Origin: Actinorugispora endophytica
GTDB taxonomy: Bacteria > Actinomycetota > Actinomycetes > Streptosporangiales > Streptosporangiaceae
Reading direction: 5' to 3'
DNA length: 64,000 nucleotides
Assembly: GCF_004363075.1 (NCBI RefSeq)
Contig: NZ_SNYN01000005.1
Location: 62,001 to 126,000, forward strand
The stretch's first letter is position 1, and the number at the start of each line of letters is the position of its first letter. Below are positions 1 to 8,284 of the stretch, in pieces. Below the pieces are notes generated by a model that was not told the origin of the DNA, did no database searches, and saw only the letters and a list, made by a program, of their open reading frames with translations. Made by a program: the position numbers and the translations under genes.

Positions 1-79
1 CGACTTCCTCCTGCGCGACGAGGTCAGGCACGCCCTGCGGCAGGGCTTCTGGGACGCCCTGGAGCGTTCCCGCACGTGA
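1..79 (+). CDS. C-terminal end of an unidentified protein (partial)
   Basis: An open frame enters from the left edge and stops at 77-79. The 25 visible residues are mostly helical in character (DEVRHALRQGFWDALERSRT) and use GC-rich third positions, as real genes do here. The next gene starts 38 bases later on the same strand, so the two may be co-transcribed. Too little is visible to name a family. Confidence 0.5.
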   Translation, partial: DFLLRDEVRHALRQGFWDALERSRT

Positions 80-117
80 TCACCGGTGTCGGACCGGTGT
101 GGAGCAGGAGGACTGCG

Positions 118-672
118 ATGACCCGCGTGACGACGGCGGACCTCGACCGGTTGGAGTTCCAGGCCGTGCGGTCCGGAGACCACGACGCGGTGGCCAGGCA
201 GCTGGTCGACCTCGCCAACCAGGTGGAGGCGGACAGCGAGATCTGCCGCGCGGAGCTGTTCGTGCGGGCGGGCGAGCAGTGGGAGATGGCCCAGGAGGCC
301 GAGCGGGCGGCCGCCGCCTACCAGCGCGCGATCGACGACGGCGGGACGACCATCATCGACGCCCGCGCCCTGCTGGCCGGGGCGCTGCTGGAGCTCGACC
401 GCGTCGACGACGCCTACGCCCAGTTGGAGCGCCTCAACGCCCTGGGCGCGCGCAACCTGCCCACGTACATCCACATCGCCGAGACCCTGCTGGCGCACTC
501 CGACCTGGAGAGCGCCCACACCTGGGCCACCCTGGGAGTCGAGCGCTTCCGGCACCAGGACGTCTCCCCGTACATGCACGACCTCCTGATGGAGCTCCTG
601 CGGATCCGCTTCCGCATCCGGGTGGACCTGGGCCTGGACGAGGACTCCCTCGACCGCATGCTGGACGAGTAG
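118..672 (+). CDS. Tetratricopeptide-like helical repeat protein
   Basis: A 184-residue soluble protein made almost entirely of amphipathic helices. Residues about 40-160 show TPR-like helix pairs (EQWEMAQEAERAAAAYQRAI, followed by ALLAGALLELDRVDDAYAQL). Such repeats usually act as protein-protein scaffolds; no catalytic motif is visible. The ATG at 118 is chosen over an upstream GTG at 76 because it has a clear ribosome-binding site (GCAGGAGG, 6-7 bases upstream). It converges on the TetR gene at 747, with a palindromic terminator between them. The partner is unknown; the call is structural. Confidence 0.7.
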   Translation: MTRVTTADLDRLEFQAVRSGDHDAVARQLVDLANQVEADSEICRAELFVRAGEQWEMAQEAERAAAAYQRAIDDGGTTIIDARALLAGALLELDRVDDAYAQLERLNALGARNLPTYIHIAETLLAHSDLESAHTWATLGVERFRHQDVSPYMHDLLMELLRIRFRIRVDLGLDEDSLDRMLDE

Positions 673-676
673 ATTC

Positions 677-741
677 CCGCTGATCTCGACCCTTCCGGGG
701 GCTCGACCGCCTCTGAGAGCCCGGAACGGTCGGGGTCGGCG
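677..741. terminator. Degenerate GATCTTG-type palindrome between convergent genes
   Basis: Two arms of about 23-27 bases separated by the 10-base loop gaccgcctct. The left arm reads GATCTCGACC... and the right arm ends ...GGTCGGGGTC, pairing with several G-U pairs and mismatches. Position and arm layout match the better-conserved copies at 4021, 15111 and 50598. It lies between convergent stop codons, so it probably terminates both genes. Confidence 0.6.
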
Positions 742-746
742 GGGGA

Positions 747-1352
747 CTACCGGACGCCCAGGGCGGGGAGGATCGCCTGGTCCACGACCGCGGCGATCCA
801 CTCCTCGTCGGGGAACAGGCCGGTGTCGGTCACGAACTTCCCGAGCATCGCCTCGCCGATGTCGGCCACGACCGGGGTCACGCGGGCGGGGTCGATGACG
901 CCGCGCTCCGCGTAGTGCCGCATGACGGTGAGGGTGAACCGGCCGCCGCGCGGGTCGAACACCCGCTTGTACATGGCCTCGGCGAGTTCGGGGTGCCGGT
1001 GCCGCTCGACGATCACCTCGGCCACGGCGCGCCCGGTCGGCCGCCGCATCCAGTCGGTGAGCTGCCGCAGGCTGCGGAGCAGGTCGCCGCGCAGGTCGTC
1101 GGCGTCGGGGGACGGGGTCTCCTGGGGGAACGTCTCGTAGAGGGCGTCCAGGAGGACGTCCTGGGGAGAGGACCAGCGCCGGTAGAGCACCGTCTTGGCG
1201 GTGGCCGCGCGCTTGGCCACGCCCTCCATGGTCAGTCCGCCCACGCCGACCTGGAGGACCTCCTCGATCACCGCGTGGTGGATGGCCTCGACGAGCTCCG
1301 CGCCGCGCCGCCGGGACCGCCCCGGGCGGTGCGGCTTCTTCTCTTCAGCCAT
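747..1352 (-). CDS. TetR/AcrR family repressor
   Basis: A 201-residue one-component regulator. The N-terminal helix-turn-helix lies at about residues 37-62 (LTMEGVAKRAATAKTVLYRR), followed by a ligand-binding helical domain with no assignable ligand. The start at 1352 (MAEEKK) is preferred to an upstream start at 1367. It is divergent from the DUF418 membrane gene at 1474. The intergenic space holds two copies of a perfect GATACG-N4-CGTATC palindrome, so it very likely represses itself and the membrane gene. Confidence 0.85.
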   Translation of the reverse strand: MAEEKKPHRPGRSRRRGAELVEAIHHAVIEEVLQVGVGGLTMEGVAKRAATAKTVLYRRWSSPQDVLLDALYETFPQETPSPDADDLRGDLLRSLRQLTDWMRRPTGRAVAEVIVERHRHPELAEAMYKRVFDPRGGRFTLTVMRHYAERGVIDPARVTPVVADIGEAMLGKFVTDTGLFPDEEWIAAVVDQAILPALGVR

Positions 1353-1370
1353 GACTTCTCCACACAATTA

Positions 1371-1419
1371 GATACGTTCCCGTATCTTCTTCTGCCATTA
1401 TTGGATACGCTTCCGTATC
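1371..1419. promoter_or_regulatory. Two TetR operators GATACG-N4-CGTATC
   Basis: Identical-arm palindromes at 1371-1386 (spacer TTCC) and 1404-1419 (spacer CTTC), centres 33 bp apart, about three helical turns. They sit between the divergent TetR gene and the DUF418 gene, the usual place for a TetR operator pair. Confidence 0.75.
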
Positions 1420-1473
1420 TAGAGGACGTGGGGTCCCCCACATCCCCGCCTTCGCCATTCCACCAGGTTCGAG

Positions 1474-2694
1474 ATGATGGGAACACCGATGCCCGCACCC
1501 TCCTCCGCAGCTCGGGCGCCCGCAGTGGGCGCCACCGGCATCACCGAGCGCTCACTCGCCCCCGACCTCGCCCGCGGCGCGATGCTGCTGGTCATCGCCG
1601 TCGTGCACGCCTACCTCTTCGTGGCCCCCTACTACGCGGGCGGCGCCCACTCCGGGTCGCTGACCCCGCTGGACGCCGTCGTGACCGGCGCCGTCACCCT
1701 GTTCGCCGAAGGGCGCGGCTACCCGATGTTCGCGGCCCTGTTCGGCTACGGGCTCGTCATGGTCGCCACCCGGCAGGAGGCCGCGGGACGGGGATGGCGC
1801 GGAGCGCGCGCCGTCGTGCGCAGGCGCGGCTGGTGGCTCCTGCTGTTCGGCTTCCTGCACGCCCTGCTGCTGTACTCCGGCGACATCCTGGGAGCCTACG
1901 GACTGATCGCGCTGCTCTTCGCGGGTGTGCTGCGTCTGGCCCCCGATCGGCTCCCGGTGCGCGCGGGCGCCTGGCTCGTCCTGGGGTCGCTCCTCTACAC
2001 GGCGGCGATGTTCGCCCTGACCGGCCTCACCGCCCCGGACCCGGGCGCGGAGGCGGCTCCGATCGGCCCGCTGACCGACGCCTTCATCCGCGTCTCGGTC
2101 TGGCCGGTCCTCACCGTGCTCCTGGTCATCGCCTCGGCCGGACCGTTCCTGGTGGGCGTCTGGGCAGCGCGGCGGAAGGTGCTGGAGCGCCCCGAGCGGA
2201 ACCTGGCGCTGCTGCGCCGCACCGCGCTGGTCGGAATCCCCGTCGCGGTCCTGGGCGGCGTGCCGCAGATGCTCGTGGCCACCGGCCTCGTCGAGGTCCC
2301 GTCGAGCGCGGTGGCGTGGGCGTTCTTCCACCTGCACACGGTCACCGGGTACGCGGGCGGGTTCGGCTACGCCGCGCTCGTCGCCCTGGTCGCCGTCCGC
2401 CTGGGCGGGCGCCGGGGGCCGGTCGTGACCGCGCTGGCCGCGTGCGGCCAGTGGTCGATGACCGGCTACCTGCTCCAGTCGGTGGCCTGGGTCGTGCTGT
2501 TCCTGCCCTATACGCTGTCCCTGAACTCCCACGTCGGGGTGGCCGGCGCGGTCGCGGTGGGCGTCGCGGTGTGGCTCGCCACCGTGGTCGTCGCCGAGGC
2601 CGGCCGCAGGGCGGGCCGCAGGGGCCCCGCCGAGACGCTGCTGCGCCGCCTCACCTACGGGCCGCGCCGGCCCGTGGCGGAGCGGGCACGGTAG
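1474..2694 (+). CDS. DUF418-family integral membrane protein
   Basis: A 406-residue protein with about ten hydrophobic segments, starting with the RSLAPDLARGAMLLVIAVVH region and ending in a DUF418-like C-terminal half (WSMTGYLLQSVAWVVLFLPY). DUF418 proteins are predicted transporters or acyltransferase-like membrane proteins of unknown substrate. The ATG at 1474 is the first start after the two operators; a second in-frame ATG lies at 1477. The pairing with a divergent TetR suggests an induced export or lipid-related role. The family call rests on layout and motif likeness. Confidence 0.75.
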   Translation: MMGTPMPAPSSAARAPAVGATGITERSLAPDLARGAMLLVIAVVHAYLFVAPYYAGGAHSGSLTPLDAVVTGAVTLFAEGRGYPMFAALFGYGLVMVATRQEAAGRGWRGARAVVRRRGWWLLLFGFLHALLLYSGDILGAYGLIALLFAGVLRLAPDRLPVRAGAWLVLGSLLYTAAMFALTGLTAPDPGAEAAPIGPLTDAFIRVSVWPVLTVLLVIASAGPFLVGVWAARRKVLERPERNLALLRRTALVGIPVAVLGGVPQMLVATGLVEVPSSAVAWAFFHLHTVTGYAGGFGYAALVALVAVRLGGRRGPVVTALAACGQWSMTGYLLQSVAWVVLFLPYTLSLNSHVGVAGAVAVGVAVWLATVVVAEAGRRAGRRGPAETLLRRLTYGPRRPVAERAR

Positions 2695-2736
2695 CAGCCG
2701 GGGCACGTGCGCGCTCCGGCCGGGAGAGGAGCGCGC

Positions 2737-3441
2737 GTGTACCAGGAGAGGCCGTCCCGGGTGCCGGACGCGGTGCTGTGGTGGGACCGGGAGCCCGAGG
2801 ACGCGGGGGAGCGCCGGGTCCTGCCCGACGGCTGCATGGACATCCTCTGGGTCCGGGGCGGCCTGCTCGTCGCCGGACCGGACACCACGGCGCAGCTGGT
2901 GCGGGACGAGCCGGGTGACGTCCACATCGGACTGCGCTTCGCGCCGGGACGAGGGCCCGCGGTCATCGGGGTTCCGGCCGTGGAGCTGCGCGACAGCAGG
3001 ACGCCGCTGGACGCGCTCTGGCCCGGGCGTCTGGTGCGGCGTCTCGCCGAACGGCTGGAGGCCGCCGACGACCCCGCCGCGGAGCTGGAGGCGGGCGTCG
3101 CGGAGCTGCCGGTGCGCGAGGACCTGGCCGACCCGGTGGCCGCCGCCGTCCTGGCCCGCCTCGAAGCCGGTCCCGGCGGAGCACCGGGTCCGCGGGTGCG
3201 CGACGCGGCCCGGGAGATCGGCCTGAGCGAGCGCCAGCTGCGCCGGCGGTGCCTGACCGCGTTCGGGTACGGCCCCAAGACCCTGGACCGGGTCCTGCGG
3301 ATGAACCGCGCCCTGGACCTCGTCCGCGCGGGCACGGCGCTGGCCGAGGCGGCGGCGGTGGCGGGCTACGCGGACCAGGCCCACCTCACCCGCGAGGTCC
3401 GCTCCCTGGCCGGCGTGCCGCCGGGTTCCCTAGTCGGCTAG
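2737..3441 (+). CDS. AraC-type transcriptional regulator
   Basis: A 234-residue regulator. The N-terminal half has the VLPDGCMDILW motif of the DUF6597-type sensor domain. The C-terminal 85 residues form an AraC-type double helix-turn-helix (VRDAAREIGLSERQLRRR, then a second helix pair ending ADQAHLTREVRSLAGVPPG). The GTG at 2737 follows a strong GGAGAGGAG by 6 bases; a GTG at 2707 is possible but lacks a site. It starts 42 bases after the DUF418 gene and may share its transcript. Its 3' end overlaps the convergent VOC gene by 12 bases. Confidence 0.85.
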   Translation: MYQERPSRVPDAVLWWDREPEDAGERRVLPDGCMDILWVRGGLLVAGPDTTAQLVRDEPGDVHIGLRFAPGRGPAVIGVPAVELRDSRTPLDALWPGRLVRRLAERLEAADDPAAELEAGVAELPVREDLADPVAAAVLARLEAGPGGAPGPRVRDAAREIGLSERQLRRRCLTAFGYGPKTLDRVLRMNRALDLVRAGTALAEAAAVAGYADQAHLTREVRSLAGVPPGSLVG

Positions 3442-3834
3442 CGGCGCGTACAGGTCCACGGAGTTGCCGTCGGGGTCGTACACGACCGCGTAGCGCTGCC
3501 CCCAGAAGGCGTCCCAGGGCTCCAGGTGGCTCTTGCAGCCCGAGGCGACCAGGTCCGCGTAGGCGGAGTCCACGGCCGCCGGGGTGTCGCAGGCGAAGGC
3601 CAGCCCGAGCCGTCCACCGCCCGGGGTGAGCGCCTCGGGGTCGTGGCCGGGGTCGAAGGAGCGGATGACGTCGTCGGTGTCGAAGAGGAGCCGCGTCCCG
3701 CCGTCGAGCCGGACCTCGACGTGCGGCTCGGAGTCGGCCCCGGCGGGGATGTCGAGCCCGAGCCGCCGGTAGAAGGCCAGTGAGCGCGCCATGTCCGAGA
3801 CCGCGATGCCGATCGCGTTGAAGGTGATAGCCAT
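3430..3834 (-). CDS. VOC (glyoxalase/bleomycin-resistance fold) protein
   Basis: A 134-residue protein with the paired beta-alpha-beta-beta-beta units of the vicinal oxygen chelate fold: ITFNAIGIAVSDMARSLAFY at the N-terminus and an AYADLVASG...VYDPDGNSVDLYAP second half. The metal-site glutamate/histidine pattern is only partly visible (HVEVRL; NSVDLY). VOC proteins include dioxygenases, isomerases and drug-binding proteins; the substrate cannot be told. The ATG at 3834 opens right at the fold's first strand. Confidence 0.85.
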   Translation of the reverse strand: MAITFNAIGIAVSDMARSLAFYRRLGLDIPAGADSEPHVEVRLDGGTRLLFDTDDVIRSFDPGHDPEALTPGGGRLGLAFACDTPAAVDSAYADLVASGCKSHLEPWDAFWGQRYAVVYDPDGNSVDLYAPLAD

Positions 3835-4020
3835 GCCGCCACCGTAGGCGCCGGTCCCCGCCCGGGTCTTGAAGGAAACGGACACGCGGCCCCATGCCGT
3901 GGTTCTGGTCAGTCCGTCCGGCGGACCCCGGCCACGAGCCGCCACACGTTGGTCGACGGGTTGCGGGAGTGGACCTCCCCACGGGGATCAAGCCGGGCGG
4001 CGCGTTCTTGGCGCTCTCTC
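3835..4020. other. Intergenic stretch with a possible minus-strand gene relic
   Basis: No intact gene. On the minus strand, 3909-4010 reads as a protein-like C-terminal end (GEVHSRNPSTNVWRLVAGV, then RRTD and stop) without a usable start, because the palindrome at 4021 lies immediately upstream. It may be a decayed gene end or chance. Nothing else stands out. Confidence 0.3.
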
Positions 4021-4084
4021 CGGTGATCTTGACCTTTTCGGGGTCTCGGAGGCGGTTGAGACCCCGAAAAGGTCAAGATCACCG
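4021..4084. repeat. Perfect 27-bp-stem GATCTTG palindrome
   Basis: Arms 4021-4047 and 4058-4084 are exact reverse complements (CGGTGATCTTGACC... / ...GGTCAAGATCACCG) around the 10-base loop ggaggcggtt. It stands upstream of the nrd promoter region and lacks a U-tract. It probably stops transcription entering the nrd region. The same sequence, with changes, recurs at 15111 and 50598. Confidence 0.85.
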
Positions 4085-4141
4085 GGAGGAGCGGACCCCG
4101 TCCCGGGGAATCGTTCGTTCCGTGGAGGCCAGGGGCCGACA

Positions 4142-4188
4142 CACCATCATGTTGTGGCCGTCCCTCCGGTGACCCCCAGATGATGTGG
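4142..4188 (+). promoter_or_regulatory. Possible pair of NrdR boxes
   Basis: Two related 16-mers, 4142-4157 (CACCATCATGTTGTGG) and 4173-4188 (CCCCCAGATGATGTGG), agree at 11 of 16 positions and lie exactly 31 bp apart, centre to centre. NrdR boxes known upstream of RNR operons come in pairs spaced by whole helical turns and end in similar CAC/GTG half-sites. The match to consensus is imperfect, so this is a candidate only. Confidence 0.4.
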
Positions 4189-4220
4189 CTTCTCCTCCGC
4201 CGTGGATGTAGAGTCTTGAC

Positions 4221-4489
4221 CCGCTGGTGGTTCGCCGAGGCCCTGCGGCCAAGGCGAAGCGCGAGGGGACCCGGTGGGATTCCGGGGTCGCCCCAGCGGT
4301 GAGCGGGAACGAAAGCCGTCATCAGGTACCGGGCCGGGAAGGTCCGGGAAGCGGCGGCCGGTAGGAGAGGGGCGGCGGAGAGCCCCCCGTGCCCGCGAAG
4401 CCGACAGACCTGTCCACCGGCGTGCGCCCAGAGCGCTGAGAACGGGGCTCCGAGGGGGAGCCGCCGCGTAGTCGGGGGATCCAGGTCTG
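4221..4489 (+). promoter_or_regulatory. Cobalamin (B12) riboswitch controlling nrdAB
   Basis: The leader holds the hallmarks of an adenosylcobalamin riboswitch: a GGACCCGGTGGGATTCCGGG core-like segment (4273-4292), a following CCCCAGCGGTGAGCGGGAA segment, and the B12 box AAGCCGACAGACCTGTC at 4398-4414. Downstream, CAGGTCTG at 4482-4489 is the exact complement of CAGACCTG inside the B12 box (4405-4412), giving an obvious alternative pairing for the expression platform. In Streptomyces such a riboswitch turns off class I nrdAB when B12 is plentiful, so that the B12-dependent class II enzyme is used. The 5' edge is approximate. Confidence 0.85.
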
Positions 4490-4572
4490 CGGTGGTGCGC
4501 CGCATGCCCCGTCCGCGTGCGCTTCTCCCCTCGGGACCCCGACCGGTTTCGTCTACCTGGTTGGAGCCAACC

Positions 4573-7500
4573 TTGACCATCGACACGGACGTCGAGCCCG
4601 CAGCGGCCGCCTCCGCGGACCCCATGGAGCGGATCCGCGTGGTGGTCGCCGAGGCGTGCGCGGGCCTCGCGGGCGCCTCGGCGGAGACGGTCGTCGCGGA
4701 GGCCCGGCGCGGCCTGTACCCGGGGATCACCGCCGCCGAGGTCGAGCTCGCGCTGGTCATGGCCGCGCGCACCTACGTCGAGGCCGACCCGGACTACTCC
4801 TACGTCAGCGCCCGGCTGCTGCTGGACAAGCTCCGCCGCGAGGCGCTGACCTTCCTCGCCGGAGGCTTCGACGAGGCCACCCAGGCCGCCATGACCGGCC
4901 GCTACGCCGACTACCTGAAGGCGTACGTCGCGCGCGGCGTCGAACTGGAGCAGCTCGACCCGGAACTGGCCGCCTTCGACCTGGACCGCCTCGGCGCGGC
5001 GCTGCGCCCCGAGCGCGACCTCGACTTCACCTTCCTCGGCCTGCAGACCCTGTACGACCGGTACTTCCTGCACAGCGGGGGCACCCGCTACGAGCTGCCG
5101 CAGGCGTTCTTCATGCGCGTGGCCATGGGCCTGGCGTTGAAGGAGGACGACCGCGAGGCCCGCGCCATCGAGTTCTACGGGCTGCTGTCCTCGTTCGACT
5201 TCATGTGCTCCACCCCCACCCTGTTCAACTCCGGGACCCGGCGCGCGCAGCTGTCCTCCTGCTTCCTCACCACCGTCGGCGACGACCTGGGCGAGATCTT
5301 CCACGGCATCAGCAACAACGCCCTGCTCTCCAAGTACTCCGGCGGCCTGGGCAACGACTGGACGCCGGTGCGCGGCATGGGCGCGCACATCAAGGGCACC
5401 AACGGCGAGAGCCAGGGCGTCGTCCCGTTCCTCAAGATCGCCAACGACACGGCGGTGGCGGTGAACCAGTGCTTCGCGCCCGACACCCCCGTCTACACCG
5501 CCGACGGCGCCAAGGCGATCTCCGAGATCCGGATCGGCGATCTGGTACTGGGGCAGAGCGGCATATACCGCGAGGTCACCGATGTCATGCTCTACGACCA
5601 GACCGATCCGATGGTCGAGATCGACGTCAAGCACTCGGTCGAGAAGCTGAGGGTCACCGCGGGGCACCCCTTCTACGCGATCCAGGGAGTCCCGCTGGAG
5701 CAGTCCAACAGCAGGACCCTGAAGTGGCTGGAGAACGACAAGGTCCGGGCCGAGTGGGTGGAGGCCGGGCAGCTGTCCAAGGGCGACTACGTCGGCCAGG
5801 TCGTGCCGAAGGAGATCGTTCCGGTCCCTGGGCTCACCGAGGAGGACGCCCGGCTCTACGGGATCCTGCTGGGTGACGGACACCTCGCGAAGGACGGCAT
5901 GGAGTGGGGTGTGTCGGGGAATCCCGAACTGGACACCCACCTCGACTTCGTGCGGGACTACCTCACCGAACGCGGCATCCACTTCTGGGAGGCCGGGCAG
6001 GGTGACACGTACCGGCAGATCCGCTGGGCCTCGGGGTTGGGAGTCCTCCGCGACCCCGCGACCGGCCGCATCACCGGCGCGGGCGAGCCGACTCTTCCCT
6101 TCACCCGCGACGACCTCTACGACGGGCAGAAGAACAAGCGCGTCGCGCGCAGGTTCAGCCACCTTCCCCACGCGCAGACGCGCGCGATGCTCCAGGGACT
6201 GCTGGAGACCGACGGCGGAGTGTCCCGAGGCGTCGAGATCTACTTCACGACCACGTCCCGACCGCTCGCGACGGGGATCCGCTACCAGTTGCTGCGACTC
6301 GGCGTTCCCGCCGCCGGCCAGTACCGGGAGCGGGAGCAGTCGCACACCGGGCGCCGGTCCGATGGAACCGAGACCGCCTTCTCCGGCACGGTGAAGGCGT
6401 TCGACATCCGGGTCCCGGCGGTCTCCGGCATCGCCGAACTCCTCGGATGCAGGCCGCTCACCAAGCGGAACTGGTTCGAGTACGGCGGAATGGTCTTCAC
6501 CCGGATCCGTGACGTGGCTCCCACCGAAGCTGTTCCCACCGTGTTCGACCTCAAGGTCGAGACGGACGAGTCGTACATGACGACGGCCGGGCTCGCGCAC
6601 AACGGCGGGAAGCGGAAGGGCGCGGTGTGCGCGTACCTGGAGACGTGGCACATCGACGTCGAGGAGTTCCTCGACCTGCGCAAGAACACCGGTGACGAGC
6701 GCCGCCGCACCCACGACATGAACACCGCGAACTGGGTGCCGGACCTGTTCCTGCAACGGGTCGAGAGCGACGCCCAGTGGACGCTGTTCTCCCCCGACGA
6801 GGTCCCCGACCTGCACGACCTCTACGGCGAGGCGTTCGCCCGGCGCTACGCCGCCTACGAGCGGGCCGCCGACCGCGGCGAGGTCACGGTGTTCCGCCGG
6901 GTGCGCGCGGTGGACCTGTGGCGGCGCATGCTGACCATGCTGTTCGAGACCGGCCACCCGTGGATCACCTTCAAGGACCCGTGCAACCTGCGCTCCCCGC
7001 AGCAGCACACCGGTGTCGTGCACTCCTCCAACCTGTGCACCGAGATCACCCTGAACACCAGCGCCGACGAGGTCGCCGTGTGCAACCTGGGCTCGGTGAA
7101 CCTGGCCAACCACGTCGGCCCGGACGGCCTGGACGCCGAGCGGCTGCGCGGGACCGTGCGCACCGCCGTGCGCATGCTCGACAACGTGATCGACGTGAAC
7201 TTCTACACGATCCCCGAGGCCGAGCGCGCCAACACGCGGCACCGCCCGGTGGGCCTGGGCCTGATGGGCTTCCAGGACGCGCTGTTCGAGCTGCGCCTGC
7301 CCATGGCCTCGGACGCGGCCGTGGAGTTCGCCGACGAGAGCATGGAGCTGATCAGCTACCACGCGATCGCGGCCTCGGCGGACCTGGCCGCCGAGCGCGG
7401 CGCCTACGCCTCCTTCGACGGCTCGCTGTGGAGCAAGGGGGTCCTGCCCGTCGACTCGCTGCGCCTGCTGGACGACGCGCGCCGCGGCGACCTGGAGGTG

Positions 7501-8253
7501 GACGCCACGCAGCGCCTGGACTGGGACGCGCTGCGCGAGCGGGTGCGCGCCGTGGGGATGCGCAACTCCAACGTGATGGCGATCGCGCCGACCGCGACCA
7601 TCGCCAACATCACCGGCGTCGGCCAGTCCATCGAGCCGATCTACCGCAACCTGTACGTCAAGTCGAACATGTCCGGCGACTTCACCGTCGTCAACCCCTC
7701 CCTGGTCCGCGACCTCAAGGAGCGCGGCCTGTGGGACGAGGAGATGGTGTCGGCGCTGAAGTACCACGACGGCAGCCTCGGCGGGATCGACCGGGTCCCG
7801 GCCGACCTGCGCGAGCTGTACGCCACCGCCTTCGAGATCGACCCGTCCTGGCTGGTGGACGCCGGGTCCCGGCGGCAGAAGTGGATCGACCAGGCGCAGT
7901 CGCTGAACCTGTACATGGCCGCCCCCAGCGGCCGCAAGCTCGACGAGCTGTACCGGCGCGCCTGGCGTAAGGGCCTCAAGACCACGTACTACCTGCGCTC
8001 GCAGAGCGCCACGCACGTGGAGAAGAGCACGCTCAAGGGCACCGACGGCAAGCTCAACGCCGTCTCGGCGGTCCCGGCCGCCGCCCCGGCGCCCGCCCCG
8101 GCCGCCGTCCCCGCCCCCGCGCCGAGCCCGTCGCCGTCCCCGGCGACCCCGGTCGCCCCGGTCGCCCCGGAGGCGGCCTCCGTCCCGGACATCGACCCGG
8201 ACGCCGCCGCGTTCTGCTCGCTGGACGACCCCGACTGCGAAGCCTGCCAGTGA
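4573..8253 (+). CDS. nrdA: Ribonucleoside-diphosphate reductase alpha subunit, intein-containing
   Basis: The large subunit of class I ribonucleotide reductase, which makes deoxyribonucleotides with NrdB. The precursor is 1226 residues; removing the intein at residues 300-677 leaves 848. Visible parts: a shortened ATP-cone-like N-terminus, the [14 protein letters not shown] active-site cysteine loop, SNLCTEI and CNLGSVNL (the thiyl and second redox cysteine), a Pro/Ala/Ser-rich linker near the end, and the terminal redox pair DPDCEACQ. The TTG at 4573 is chosen because GGAG lies 6 bases upstream and the reading begins just after the riboswitch; an in-frame ATG lies at 4504. nrdB follows after 31 bases. 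Expression is probably B12-repressed. Confidence 0.92.
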   Translation: MTIDTDVEPAAAASADPMERIRVVVAEACAGLAGASAETVVAEARRGLYPGITAAEVELALVMAARTYVEADPDYSYVSARLLLDKLRREALTFLAGGFDEATQAAMTGRYADYLKAYVARGVELEQLDPELAAFDLDRLGAALRPERDLDFTFLGLQTLYDRYFLHSGGTRYELPQAFFMRVAMGLALKEDDREARAIEFYGLLSSFDFMCSTPTLFNSGTRRAQLSSCFLTTVGDDLGEIFHGISNNALLSKYSGGLGNDWTPVRGMGAHIKGTNGESQGVVPFLKIANDTAVAVNQCFAPDTPVYTADGAKAISEIRIGDLVLGQSGIYREVTDVMLYDQTDPMVEIDVKHSVEKLRVTAGHPFYAIQGVPLEQSNSRTLKWLENDKVRAEWVEAGQLSKGDYVGQVVPKEIVPVPGLTEEDARLYGILLGDGHLAKDGMEWGVSGNPELDTHLDFVRDYLTERGIHFWEAGQGDTYRQIRWASGLGVLRDPATGRITGAGEPTLPFTRDDLYDGQKNKRVARRFSHLPHAQTRAMLQGLLETDGGVSRGVEIYFTTTSRPLATGIRYQLLRLGVPAAGQYREREQSHTGRRSDGTETAFSGTVKAFDIRVPAVSGIAELLGCRPLTKRNWFEYGGMVFTRIRDVAPTEAVPTVFDLKVETDESYMTTAGLAHNGGKRKGAVCAYLETWHIDVEEFLDLRKNTGDERRRTHDMNTANWVPDLFLQRVESDAQWTLFSPDEVPDLHDLYGEAFARRYAAYERAADRGEVTVFRRVRAVDLWRRMLTMLFETGHPWITFKDPCNLRSPQQHTGVVHSSNLCTEITLNTSADEVAVCNLGSVNLANHVGPDGLDAERLRGTVRTAVRMLDNVIDVNFYTIPEAERANTRHRPVGLGLMGFQDALFELRLPMASDAAVEFADESMELISYHAIAASADLAAERGAYASFDGSLWSKGVLPVDSLRLLDDARRGDLEVDATQRLDWDALRERVRAVGMRNSNVMAIAPTATIANITGVGQSIEPIYRNLYVKSNMSGDFTVVNPSLVRDLKERGLWDEEMVSALKYHDGSLGGIDRVPADLRELYATAFEIDPSWLVDAGSRRQKWIDQAQSLNLYMAAPSGRKLDELYRRAWRKGLKTTYYLRSQSATHVEKSTLKGTDGKLNAVSAVPAAAPAPAPAAVPAPAPSPSPSPATPVAPVAPEAASVPDIDPDAAAFCSLDDPDCEACQ
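5470..6603 (+). mobile_element. NrdA intein with LAGLIDADG homing endonuclease
   Basis: 378 residues lie in frame between extein ...AVAVNQ and [13 protein letters not shown]..., an otherwise continuous RNR motif. The intein begins [17 protein letters not shown] (Cys1, block A), has a TAGHPF block B, two dodecapeptide motifs ([11 protein letters not shown] and [11 protein letters not shown]) typical of LAGLIDADG nucleases, and ends [19 protein letters not shown] then HN. The residue after the final Asn is Gly, not the Cys/Ser/Thr used in standard splicing. Base composition matches the host gene, suggesting long residence. Confidence 0.92.
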
Positions 8254-8284
8254 TCCCCGGACGCGACGAAGGAACGAGGAGACC

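Noticed and set aside
915-2918. A 667-residue plus-strand frame across the TetR and DUF418 genes
   Set aside because: Its sequence is Arg/Pro/Gly-rich shadow translation; real motifs lie in the other frames.
8050-8180. Tandem Ala/Pro/Ser codon repeats near the end of nrdA
   Set aside because: Explained as the flexible linker that carries the C-terminal cysteine pair; no sign of expansion or slippage affecting the frame.
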